The notes beneath the pieces were generated by a model. The model was not told the DNA's origin, made no database searches, and was given only the letters and a program-made list of their open reading frames with translations. The translations under genes and the position numbers were made by a program. Positions 1-7,378 of a DNA stretch of 64,000 nucleotides are shown piece after piece. The stretch covers positions 62,001 through 126,000 of the forward strand of contig NZ_JAPSHY010000005.1 in the NCBI RefSeq assembly GCF_031179285.1. Reading direction: 5' to 3'. Within the stretch, counting starts at the first letter, position 1. Every line of letters begins with the position of its first letter. The DNA comes from Microbacterium sp. (lineage in GTDB: Bacteria > Actinomycetota > Actinomycetes > Actinomycetales > Microbacteriaceae).

Positions 1-1380
1 CTGCGCGCCGCGACGGGTCTCCCGGAGGCTCAGCCCTGGCCGGAGCTGACCCACTCGACCAAGCGCATGATCGCCGATGAGCTGCTCGGGTCGGAAGTGC
101 GGCGGCTCGTTCGCACTCTGCCGCACGGCATCGTGCATGCCGAGGACGCCCTGGCCGAACTGCTCGCGAGCTTCCCGGTCTACCGGTCATACCTTCCGGA
201 GGGCGTCGCGCATCTGCGGCACGCGTTCGCCGATGCCCGCCGCCGCCGCCCCGATCTCGCCTCGGTCTTCGCCGAGCTCGAGCCCCTGCTGGCCGATCCC
301 GGCCTCGAGGTGGCCCAGCGGTTCCAGCAGACGAGCGGCGCCGTCATGGCAAAGGGCGTGGAGGACACCGCGTTCTACCGGTACACGCGCCTGGGGACGC
401 TGACCGAGGTGGGGGCCGACCCGTCGATCGCGTCGCTCACCGTCGACGAGTTCCACGAGGCGCAGCGGGCGCGACTCGCCGCCTGGCCGCACTCCATGAC
501 GACCCTGTCCACCCACGACACGAAGAGGTCGGAGGACGTCAGGGCCCGGCTCTCGGTGCTCTCCGAGATCCCGGATCGGTGGGCGGAGGTGCTCGAAGAA
601 CTGCGCGGCGTTGCGAGCACGGGGCATGGGCCCCTCGACGCCCTTCTCTGGCAGGCGGCGGTGGGGGCGTGGCCGATCTCGTCCGAGCGCCTGCTCGCAT
701 ATGCAACCAAGGCGGCGCGGGAGGCGGCGGAGTCGACTCAGTGGCAGCACCCGGATCCCGACTTCGAGAAGGGCCTCGACGCCATCGCCCGGTCCGTCGA
801 CGGCGATGCGCGCGCGATCCTCGACCGCTTCGTCGGGGAGATCGTCGCTGCGGGGCGTTCCAACTCGCTCTCGGCCAAGCTGCTGCAGATCACGGGCCCC
901 GGAGTGCCGGACGTCTACCAGGGAACGGAGCTGTGGGATCTTTCCCTCGTCGACCCCGACAACCGGCGCCCGGTGGATTTCGGCGCACGATCCCGCCTGC
1001 TCGAAGAGCTCGATGCCGACTTCGCGCGGGGCGTCCTGCCGCCTGTCGACGACTCGGGTCGGGCGAAGCTGCTCATCACCTCGCGCGCCCTGCGGATGCG
1101 GCGAGACCACCCTGAGCTGTTCCGGGTGTACCGCCCGGCCGTCGTGGAGGGTGAGGCTGCGGCACATGCCGTCGCGGTGCACCGGGGCGGTGTGACGGCG
1201 GTGGCGACGCGGCTGCCGGTCGGGCTGGCGCAGCGCGGCGGATGGGGAGACACAGTCCTCATGAGACCGGACATCGCGGGTACCGACGTGCTCACCGGGC
1301 GCTCGATCGATCCTGGACCTGTGCGGTTGGCCGAGCTGCTCGAGACGTACCCCGCGGCTTTGATCGAGGACGCGCGGTGA
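1..1380 (+). CDS. treY: Malto-oligosyltrehalose synthase, C-terminal part (5' truncated by window edge)
   Basis: The reading frame is open from base 1, so the start lies outside the window; 459 residues are visible, against roughly 750-800 for the whole family. TreY is a GH13 enzyme that turns the reducing end of a maltooligosaccharide into a trehalosyl unit in the cytoplasm. Family-typical stretches are [28 protein letters not shown], and near the C-terminus [15 protein letters not shown] followed by [11 protein letters not shown]. The next gene, 28 bases downstream on the same strand, is treZ, which releases free trehalose from this enzyme's product, so the two form the TreY-TreZ route. treX would be expected upstream but is not visible. 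Confidence 0.95.
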   Translation: MRAATGLPEAQPWPELTHSTKRMIADELLGSEVRRLVRTLPHGIVHAEDALAELLASFPVYRSYLPEGVAHLRHAFADARRRRPDLASVFAELEPLLADPGLEVAQRFQQTSGAVMAKGVEDTAFYRYTRLGTLTEVGADPSIASLTVDEFHEAQRARLAAWPHSMTTLSTHDTKRSEDVRARLSVLSEIPDRWAEVLEELRGVASTGHGPLDALLWQAAVGAWPISSERLLAYATKAAREAAESTQWQHPDPDFEKGLDAIARSVDGDARAILDRFVGEIVAAGRSNSLSAKLLQITGPGVPDVYQGTELWDLSLVDPDNRRPVDFGARSRLLEELDADFARGVLPPVDDSGRAKLLITSRALRMRRDHPELFRVYRPAVVEGEAAAHAVAVHRGGVTAVATRLPVGLAQRGGWGDTVLMRPDIAGTDVLTGRSIDPGPVRLAELLETYPAALIEDAR

Positions 1381-1408
1381 CCGGCATCGGAACGATCGGA
1401 GAAGAGCA

Positions 1409-3166
1409 GTGATCGAAGTATGGGCGCCGAAGGCGCGGCGGATGCGCGTGAGGCGGTTGTCCGGCGACGGCGCGACGACGGAGGAGCGCGAGCTCTTCGC
1501 CGGCGAGGCCGGGTGGTGGCGTTCGGATCTCGCGCTCGCCGCAGGGGAGCGCTATGGCTTCGTGATCGACGACGGTGATCAGCTGCGACCCGATCCGCGC
1601 TCGCGCCGACAGCCCGAGGGAGTGCATGGGCCTTCGGCCGAGTTCGACGTGGATGCTTTCGAATGGACCGATCTGTCATGGACGGGACGGCAGCTCGCGG
1701 GCGGGCTCATCTACGAACTCCACCTCGGGACGTTCACCCCGGAGGGAACGCTGGATGCCGCGGCGAAGCGGCTCGAGCATCTCACCGACCTCGGCGTCAC
1801 GCACGTCGAGCTCCTGCCGGTCAACGCCTTCAACGGGCGGTGGAACTGGGGCTACGACGGCGTGCTCTGGTACGCCGTGCACGAGGGCTATGGCGGGCCC
1901 CTCGCCTACCAGCGGTTCGTCGACGCCGCTCACGCGCACGGTATCGCTGTGATCCAGGACGTCGTCTACAACCACCTGGGTCCGAGCGGCAATTATCTGC
2001 CGGAGTACGGTCCGTACCTGCGCGAGGGCAGTCGCAACACCTGGGGCGACTCGGTGAACCTCGATGAGCCGGCGGTGCGAGCGTTCATCGTCGAGAACGC
2101 CCTGATGTGGCTGCGGGACTTCCACGTCGACGGGCTCCGGCTCGACGCCGTGCACGCGCTCCACGACGAGCAGCCCGTGCACATCCTGCGTGAACTGGCC
2201 GAGACCGCCGACGCACTCTCTGCCCAGCAGAACCGTCCTCTCAGCCTGATCGCGGAGTCGGACATGAACGATCCCACCCTCATCCTTCCTCGGGAGGCGG
2301 GCGGCTACGGCCTCACGGCGCAGTGGTCGGATGACTGGCACCATGCCGTGCATGTGGCCCTCACCGGCGAGACGGCCGGCTATTACGCCGACTTCGCGGC
2401 GGGGGATGCCGTCGCGAAGGTCTCGGAGCGCGGATTCTTCCACGACGGCACGTACTCGTCCTTCCGGGAGCGCCCCCACGGATCGCCCATCCCACCCGAG
2501 GTGCCGGCCTGGAGGCTGGTGACCTTCGCCCAGGATCACGACCAGATCGGCAACCGCGCAGCCGGTGATCGCCTGTCGGCCACCCTCTCAGCCGACCGCC
2601 TCGCGGTCGCCGCCGTGCTCACCTTGACCGCTCCTGGCACGCCGATGCTGTTCATGGGCGAGGAGTGGGGCGCTTCCACGCCCTGGCAGTTCTTCACCTC
2701 GCACCCGGAGCCGGAGCTGGGCAGGGCGACCGCCGAGGGCCGCATCGCGGAGTTCGCGAAGATGGGATGGGATCCCGATACGGTTCCCGACCCGCAGGAC
2801 CCGGCCACCTTCGAGCGCTCGCACCTCGACTGGAGCGAGGCGGGGTCGCCCGACCACGCTCGGCTCCTCGCGCTGTACCGCGATCTCGCGGCGTTGCGCC
2901 GGAAGCGTCCCGAACTCACCGACCCCGACTCCACGGCGACGACGGTGTCGGTGCGCGGCGCCGACGGCGCCCCGGAGGCTCGCGTCTACCGGATCGATCG
3001 CGGCGGGCTGGGGGTGCTGGTGAATCTTTCCCCGGACCCGGCCGAATTCGAGATCGGCGGGGCGGATGTTCTGCTCGCGACGACGGCGGTCGACGGCTCC
3101 GGCGCGGTGCTGGTGATTCCGCCGGACGCGGCGGTCGTCGTCGGCTCTCCCGCGGCGGCGGTCTGA
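1409..3166 (+). CDS. treZ: Malto-oligosyltrehalose trehalohydrolase
   Basis: 585 residues, the usual family size. TreZ (GH13) hydrolyses maltooligosyl-trehalose to free trehalose. An N-terminal CBM48-like beta domain (about residues 1-95) precedes the catalytic barrel. The four GH13 regions are visible: DVVYNH near 184, [10 protein letters not shown] near 242 with the nucleophile Asp, LIAESD near 280 with the acid/base Glu, and [11 protein letters not shown] near 372. A short C-terminal beta domain follows. The start is GTG, chosen because GGAGAAGAG lies just upstream and the N-terminus then begins like the family (MIEVWAPKA). It follows treY in the same operon. Confidence 0.95.
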   Translation: MIEVWAPKARRMRVRRLSGDGATTEERELFAGEAGWWRSDLALAAGERYGFVIDDGDQLRPDPRSRRQPEGVHGPSAEFDVDAFEWTDLSWTGRQLAGGLIYELHLGTFTPEGTLDAAAKRLEHLTDLGVTHVELLPVNAFNGRWNWGYDGVLWYAVHEGYGGPLAYQRFVDAAHAHGIAVIQDVVYNHLGPSGNYLPEYGPYLREGSRNTWGDSVNLDEPAVRAFIVENALMWLRDFHVDGLRLDAVHALHDEQPVHILRELAETADALSAQQNRPLSLIAESDMNDPTLILPREAGGYGLTAQWSDDWHHAVHVALTGETAGYYADFAAGDAVAKVSERGFFHDGTYSSFRERPHGSPIPPEVPAWRLVTFAQDHDQIGNRAAGDRLSATLSADRLAVAAVLTLTAPGTPMLFMGEEWGASTPWQFFTSHPEPELGRATAEGRIAEFAKMGWDPDTVPDPQDPATFERSHLDWSEAGSPDHARLLALYRDLAALRRKRPELTDPDSTATTVSVRGADGAPEARVYRIDRGGLGVLVNLSPDPAEFEIGGADVLLATTAVDGSGAVLVIPPDAAVVVGSPAAAV

Positions 3167-3176
3167 CCGGCAGGAG

Positions 3177-4568
3177 TCAGCGCGGCTCGGCGACGACGGC
3201 ATCGGCGTCGGCGCGGTCGACCCTGTTGCGTCGGATGCCGATCCACGACACCACTCCGCCCAGAATCAGGAGGGCGGTGGTGACCCATGCGGCGTTGTGG
3301 AAGCCGTCGAGATCCAGCGTGCCGCCGACGATCGTCGACAGCATCGCTACCACGAGCAGGCCGGCGACACGGGCGACCGCGTTGTTCACCGCCGATGCGA
3401 TTCCCGAGCGCGCCTCATCGATCGCGCCCAGGATGGCGGACGTGAGCGGGGCGACCGTGAGCGCCAGGCCCAGGCCGAGCACGATCATCGCGGGCAGCAC
3501 CTGCCACCAGTAGTCGAAGTCCTCGGCGACCGTGAGCAGCATCAGGGAACCGGCGGCCATGAGCAGAGGGCCGAAGGTCATGAAGATTCGCGGGCCGAAG
3601 CGACCGGACCACGCCCCCGCCCGCGAGCTGAGCAGGATCATGAGGATCGTCATGGGCAGACTGGCGAGGCCCGCCGCGGTGGCGGTGAGGCCCGGCCCCT
3701 GCTGCAGGTACACCCCGACGACGAAGCCGTTGAGCGAGAGAGCGGCGTACACGAACAGCGTCGCGAGGTTGCCCCAGCCGAAGTTGCGCACGAGGAAGAG
3801 ATCGAGCGGCATCAGCGGTGAGGACGAGTGCTTCTGCCGCAGCAGGAAGAACGTGAACAGCGCGCCGCCTCCGAGCCCCGGAATCCAGATCGCAGGGGAC
3901 TGCCAGCCGTAGTTCGGTTGCTCGATCAGTGCGAACACGATCGCACCCAGACCGATGGCGCACAGCGCGCCACTCCACCAGTCGACGCGGATGCCCCGCG
4001 GGTGCTCGGGCAGTCGCAGCCGCGCCAACAGCAGCAGCGTGACGCCGATCGGGACGACGTTGATGAGGAAGACGAAGCGCCAGGAGAGGTAATCCACGAA
4101 GAGCCCGCCGAGCAGCGGGCCGACGAGCATCGCGGCCGTTGTGAATGCGGTCCAGATGCCGATCGCGCGCGACTGCACCTCGCCCCGCATGGTGGCGGTG
4201 ATGAGGGCGAGTGCGCTCGGCACGAGCATCGCTCCGGCCGCGCCCTGAAGAGCGCGGGCGATGATCAGGATGAGCGGGTCCGGTGCCGCGGCGACGGCGA
4301 CCGACGCCACACCGAAGGCGATGAGCCCCCAACGCATCACGACGATCCTGCCGTAAGCGTCGGACACCGAGCCCGCCAGCAGGATGAGGGCGCTGAGTGT
4401 GATGAGGTAGGCGTCGACGACCCATTGCTGGGTCGTGATACCGCCCCCCAGTTCCCGGCTGATCGCCGGCAGCGCGACGGTGACGACCGTGCCGTCGAGG
4501 AAGGTCACGAATGCCGCGAGCACCGCGATCGCGATGACGAGCCGCTGGGGCGGGACGAAGGAGGCCAC
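3177..4568 (-). CDS. MFS multidrug exporter, DHA2 (EmrB/QacA) type
   Basis: 463 residues with about 14 hydrophobic segments, typical of the DHA2 branch of proton-coupled drug exporters. Seen are the motif C-like LVGPLLGGLFVDYLSWRFVF, the N-terminal FLDGTVVTVALPAI and the motif A-like GSVSDAYGRIVVMRWG. It should export hydrophobic or cationic compounds; the substrate cannot be read from sequence. The GTG start lies exactly 6 bases after TAGGGT (minus strand, 4575-4580), so the mRNA is probably leaderless. It converges with treZ with only 10 bases between the two stops. No regulator gene is adjacent, unlike the second DHA2 exporter at 43925. Confidence 0.88.
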   Translation of the reverse strand: MASFVPPQRLVIAIAVLAAFVTFLDGTVVTVALPAISRELGGGITTQQWVVDAYLITLSALILLAGSVSDAYGRIVVMRWGLIAFGVASVAVAAAPDPLILIIARALQGAAGAMLVPSALALITATMRGEVQSRAIGIWTAFTTAAMLVGPLLGGLFVDYLSWRFVFLINVVPIGVTLLLLARLRLPEHPRGIRVDWWSGALCAIGLGAIVFALIEQPNYGWQSPAIWIPGLGGGALFTFFLLRQKHSSSPLMPLDLFLVRNFGWGNLATLFVYAALSLNGFVVGVYLQQGPGLTATAAGLASLPMTILMILLSSRAGAWSGRFGPRIFMTFGPLLMAAGSLMLLTVAEDFDYWWQVLPAMIVLGLGLALTVAPLTSAILGAIDEARSGIASAVNNAVARVAGLLVVAMLSTIVGGTLDLDGFHNAAWVTTALLILGGVVSWIGIRRNRVDRADADAVVAEPR

Positions 4569-4636
4569 AGGCCGACCCTACTCCCGGCGTCGGACCCCGG
4601 GGCCCGATCGTCGAAACCGGTCCTGACGGCGTGACG

Positions 4637-5710
4637 TCAACCCTCGTGCGGTCGCCCTGCGCGGTAGAGATGCCGAAGGCCAGCGACCCCGTCCCGCTCG
4701 TAGGCGCGCAACTGGCGCTCCGCTCCCGTCCCGTCGCGGCGAATCCGGTCGAGGCCCGACGTGACGTAGTCCTCATCACCGAGTTCGGCGAGAACAGGAC
4801 GGATCGCGGCGAGCATCCGTCCGGCGATGTCCCACGTCGGCGCGATCTCTCCGGTCATGGGATCGATCACGCGCGCCGCCGTGCCGTGGCGCGCTGCCGT
4901 CCAGATCGAGGCGTCGATGGCGTCGTGTTCCACCGAAGCCACCGGGACATCGTCGGCCAGCACGAGCGCCCGGGTGAGCAGCGAAGCGAGGAGGGTGTCG
5001 TCCGTCGACAGCTGCGCGTCGAAGATCCGCACCTCCACGGTCGGGAACCGCTCGGAGATCCGCACCGCCCACGACAGCGACACCGCCTCGGACACCGCAC
5101 CGAGGTCGATGAGCTGCGTGATCCGAGCCCGGTAGTCGTCGAGATCATGGAAGCGCGGCGGGCACCACGACGACGGCAGGCGCCGGATCACGATGCTGCG
5201 CCAGCTGGAGAAACCCGAATCCAGGCCGTCGGCGAAGGGGCTGTTGCCGGTCAGGGCGAGAAGGACCGGAAGCCAGGCGCGGGACCGGTTGAGGGCGCGC
5301 ACCCGTTCTTCTGCATCGGCCAACTCGATGTGAACGTGAAGGCCGTTGACCTCGTGATCGCGGGTGATGTGCCTCAGGTGGTTCGCGACGACGTCGTAGT
5401 GCGCGGAGGGGAACACCGAGGAACTGCGCGTCGAAGCGAACGGTGTGCCCGAGGCGGCCGCGATCGCCGCCTGAGACTGGGCGAGCTCGTTCGCGATCTC
5501 GCGGAGATGGCGTATCTGGAGATCCGCCTCCTCCCGGCTGGAGACGGGATCCGTCGCGCACTCGATCTGACAGTCGAGGTACTCGGTCATCACCTTTCCG
5601 AGGCGGTTCTGCTCGGCTGCGCGCCTGCGCGCGGAATCATTCGACGCCACCGGCACGAGAGAGCGCTCATCGAGGAGGATGAACTCCTCCTCGATCCCGA
5701 ATCGGGCCAT
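4637..5710 (-). CDS. YbdK-type carboxylate-amine ligase (GCS2 family)
   Basis: 357 residues. The family performs ATP-dependent joining of an amino acid and an amine or a second amino acid, and some members have weak glutamate-cysteine ligase activity. The N-terminus FGIEEEFILLD is the GCS2 signature, and NGLHVHIELADAEERVRALN carries the conserved HVH metal/ATP site. Typical later segments are RFPTVEVRIFDAQLSTDD and LDRIRRDGTGAERQLRAYE at the C-terminus. The product is not certain: actinobacterial paralogues are usually called YbdK-like or EgtA-like, and no ergothioneine genes are nearby. It lies 9 bases downstream of the DUF7218-like gene and is probably co-transcribed with it. Confidence 0.88.
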   Translation of the reverse strand: MARFGIEEEFILLDERSLVPVASNDSARRRAAEQNRLGKVMTEYLDCQIECATDPVSSREEADLQIRHLREIANELAQSQAAIAAASGTPFASTRSSSVFPSAHYDVVANHLRHITRDHEVNGLHVHIELADAEERVRALNRSRAWLPVLLALTGNSPFADGLDSGFSSWRSIVIRRLPSSWCPPRFHDLDDYRARITQLIDLGAVSEAVSLSWAVRISERFPTVEVRIFDAQLSTDDTLLASLLTRALVLADDVPVASVEHDAIDASIWTAARHGTAARVIDPMTGEIAPTWDIAGRMLAAIRPVLAELGDEDYVTSGLDRIRRDGTGAERQLRAYERDGVAGLRHLYRAGRPHEG

Positions 5711-5719
5711 GCCCCGGGC

Positions 5720-5986
5720 TCAGTGATTCCTCAGCGCGGAGATCAGCTCTGACTTCCGCTTCCCGCTGTAGCCGCTCATGCCGAGCTCCTTCGCCCGCTT
5801 GCGCAACTCCGGTACTGTCCAGTCCTCGTAGTCGCCGTGTTCGCCGCCCCGACGGCCGACCTTGCTGCGGCCCTCCTTGGCGGCGGCATTCGAGATCCGC
5901 GCCGCCTTCTCCTTGGAGGCGCCGTCATCGCGCAGCTTCTCATAGAGTTCCGGGTCCTTCAGCGGTGAGTTCTTTCGTCCTGGCAT
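5720..5986 (-). CDS. Small Rho_N/SAP-like domain protein (DUF7218-type)
   Basis: 88 residues, very basic and acidic, no membrane segment. The N-terminal half (SPLKDPELYEKLRDDGASKE, then KAARISNAAAKEG) matches what I recall as the DUF7218 family. The C-terminal half (WTVPELRKRAKELGMSGYSG, then KRKSELISALR) is a Rho N-terminal / SAP-like helix-extended-helix motif, which usually binds nucleic acid. A good ribosome-binding site (GGCAGGAG) lies 5 bases before the ATG. It sits next to other small stress-type proteins. Function is unknown; a DNA- or RNA-associated stress protein is an inference. Confidence 0.82.
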   Translation of the reverse strand: MPGRKNSPLKDPELYEKLRDDGASKEKAARISNAAAKEGRSKVGRRGGEHGDYEDWTVPELRKRAKELGMSGYSGKRKSELISALRNH

Positions 5987-6033
5987 GATCTCCTGCCCTC
6001 TCTGCTAATTCACAGGCACCTGCGCGCACCCGA

Positions 6034-6072
6034 GTCAAGGCCCTCCGGGGATGCTGCCCGCATCGCTACGGT
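6034..6072 (+). promoter_or_regulatory. GTCAA-N28-TACGGT promoter of the small membrane protein gene
   Basis: GTCAAGGCCCTCC begins at 6034 and TACGGT is at 6067-6072, with 28 bases between GTCAA and the box. The same arrangement occurs at six other intergenic places in this window. The expected transcript start is about 6079, leaving a leader of roughly 38 bases before the ATG at 6117. The -10 role is inferred from spacing and sequence. Confidence 0.55.
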
Positions 6073-6116
6073 GAGGTCACCGAATCGGGCGCGCGGCGCC
6101 CCCGGCAGAAGGGAAA

Positions 6117-6284
6117 ATGATGAACATTCTTTTGATCATCGTCGTCGTCGTCGCCATCATCCTCGCGATCACGGGGGGACTGGTGCAGTCGCTCCAGTTC
6201 CTGCTGTGGGTCGGTCTGGTGCTGCTGGCGATCGCGGTCATCGCCTGGCTGATCCGGTCGATCAGCGGCAAGCGCAGCGTCTGA
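6117..6284 (+). CDS. Small hydrophobic membrane protein (55 aa)
   Basis: 55 residues consisting almost wholly of two hydrophobic segments (about 3-20 and 27-46) with a basic tail ending SGKRSV. The start is supported by AGAAGG placed 6 bases upstream; a second ATG directly follows. A strong hairpin terminator follows the stop. No function is known to me; peptides like this are common beside stress genes in Microbacteriaceae. The upstream GTCAA-type promoter is shared with csbD, which converges on this gene, so co-regulation is likely. Confidence 0.75.
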   Translation: MMNILLIIVVVVAIILAITGGLVQSLQFLLWVGLVLLAIAVIAWLIRSISGKRSV

Positions 6285-6288
6285 TGCA

Positions 6289-6325
6289 GGAACGGGCTCA
6301 CCGGAAGGTGGGCCCGTTCCCTTTT
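6289..6325. terminator. Bidirectional intrinsic terminator
   Basis: A 14-bp stem (GGAACGGGCTCACC with GGTGGGCCCGTTCC, one wobble pair) with a GGAA loop, followed by CTTTT on the plus strand. It lies between the converging small membrane protein gene and csbD and can serve both. Confidence 0.85.
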
Positions 6326-6331
6326 CAGGTC

Positions 6332-6538
6332 TCAGTCCTTGAAACCGTCACGAAGGGAATCGCCGGCGTTCTTCGCCGCGTCCTTGACGTTCTCGCCGGC
6401 CTGCTTCGCGCCGGCCTCGGCCTGATCCATCTTGCCTTCGGCCTCGAGCTCTTCGTTGTCGGTCGCCTTTCCGACGCCCTCCTTGACGTTGCCCGCGGCC
6501 TTCTCGGCGGCGTTCTGAACCTTGTCTCCGGCACTCAT
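6332..6538 (-). CDS. CsbD family stress protein
   Basis: 68 residues, highly charged, rich in Ala, Glu, Lys and Gly, without Cys or membrane segments. It begins MSAGDKVQNAAEKAAGNVKE and carries the CsbD repeat pattern K-x-x-G-x-x-K-E-x-x-G-K (GNVKEGVGKATDN, then LEAEGKMDQAEAG). CsbD proteins are induced by general stress in many bacteria; the biochemical role is unknown. It has its own GTCAA-type promoter (6577-6615) and converges on the small membrane protein gene, sharing its terminator. Confidence 0.9.
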   Translation of the reverse strand: MSAGDKVQNAAEKAAGNVKEGVGKATDNEELEAEGKMDQAEAGAKQAGENVKDAAKNAGDSLRDGFKD

Positions 6539-6576
6539 GTCCTCGTCCTTCCGTCAGCGGATTCGGTGGAGATCCC

Positions 6577-6615
6577 ACCGTCGCATCGAGTCCAGGGGAA
6601 GGCCAAGGGATTGAC
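6577..6615 (-). promoter_or_regulatory. GTCAA-N28-GACGGT promoter of csbD
   Basis: On the minus strand GTCAATCCCTTGG starts at 6615 and GACGGT occupies 6582-6577, with 28 bases between. It is one of seven sites of the same design in the window. The distance to the csbD start (6538) leaves a leader of about 30 bases. Confidence 0.5.
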
Positions 6616-6680
6616 ATCTCCAGGTGAACATGCCAATCCGGCCGGGGCTCAGGTCGCGCCTGCGTCGTGCCCAGCGGGTG

Positions 6681-6767
6681 TAAGCTCTCGGCGTGCTGAT
6701 CTCGATGGGCGCCCGGAGGGCGCGGATGGGAGCCACGGGCGCGAACAGCGCCGGTGGCAGAGGCTGA
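6681..6767 (+). other. Possible leaderless 24-codon leader ORF upstream of the FBP gene
   Basis: TAAGCT (6681-6686) is followed after exactly 6 bases by GTG (6693), opening a 24-residue frame (MLISMGARRARMGATGANSA, then GGRG) that stops at 6765-6767. The spacing equals that of many leaderless genes in this window, so transcription probably starts here. The peptide resembles nothing I know. It may be a leader ORF for the FBP gene, whose ATG is 125 bases further on, or a gene remnant. The rest of 6539-6892 holds the csbD promoter and GC-rich hairpin-forming stretches but no other gene. Confidence 0.35.
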
Positions 6768-6892
6768 TCACCGGCCGGAGGCGGAATCCCCGTCCCCGGC
6801 GATGCGGTGTACCCGGCATCCGCTCTGATGCCGCCTCTCCTGATCCCACCGGCCGCGACCGCGCGGCCCCGCACGAAAGCACCCACATCCTC

Positions 6893-7378
6893 ATGCGTCC
6901 CATCGACGAGCGCGCCATCCGCGCCAGTTTCCGCAATGCCTCCCGCAAGGAGATCTCCGACCTGAACCTGCCGGCCGGTTTCGCCGATCTCGACTTCGAG
7001 CGTCTCGACTACCTGGGGTGGGCGGATCCGAAGTTCCCCCGCCGCGCGTACGTGATCGCTGCGGCCGGCGAGGGTGTGCACGGCATCCTCCTGCAGCGGG
7101 CAGAGCAGCGCGTTCTCGCACGCGCTCAGTGCTCGTGGTGCGAAGACGTCACTTTGCGCAACGACGTGCAGCTGTTCACGGCGCGCAAGGCCGGAGCTGC
7201 GGGGCGCAAGGGCGACAGCGTCGGGACGCTGGTGTGCGAGAACTTCGGATGCTCCGCGAACGTCCGGCGGCTCCCTCCGCTCGCCTACGAGGGATTCGAC
7301 CGGGAGACGGCGCGAGAACTGCGCATCCTGCGGCTGCAGGAACACGTGACCGGTTTCATCGAGGCCGTCACCGGTTGA
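6893..7378 (+). CDS. FBP family (EF-G-binding) zinc-finger protein
   Basis: 161 residues. The N-terminal half is helical (IRASFRNASRKEISDLNLP). The C-terminal part has a treble-clef zinc-finger pattern CSWC, then about 35 residues later CENFGC. This fits FBP, the elongation-factor-G-binding proteins related to FusB that help release EF-G from the ribosome. The start is the only ATG before the conserved N-terminus; no strong ribosome-binding site is seen. The 3' end overlaps the converging GH3 gene by 11 bases. A role in tolerance to fusidic acid or translation stress is inferred from the family only. Confidence 0.8.
   Translation: MRPIDERAIRASFRNASRKEISDLNLPAGFADLDFERLDYLGWADPKFPRRAYVIAAAGEGVHGILLQRAEQRVLARAQCSWCEDVTLRNDVQLFTARKAGAAGRKGDSVGTLVCENFGCSANVRRLPPLAYEGFDRETARELRILRLQEHVTGFIEAVTG

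Noticed and set aside
1044..1061. VDDSGR peptide in treY, resembling the start of the palindromic-insert peptide
   Set aside because: The DNA is different, there are no palindromic arms, and the residues fit the normal TreY family sequence.
4635..4672. GTCAACCC followed by GATGCC at the right distance on the plus strand
   Set aside because: It lies in the end of the ligase gene, the box ends in C instead of T, and no plus-strand gene follows.
7368..7378. 11-base overlap of the FBP and GH3 genes as a sign of truncation
   Set aside because: Both C-termini look complete for their families; short convergent overlaps recur in this window.
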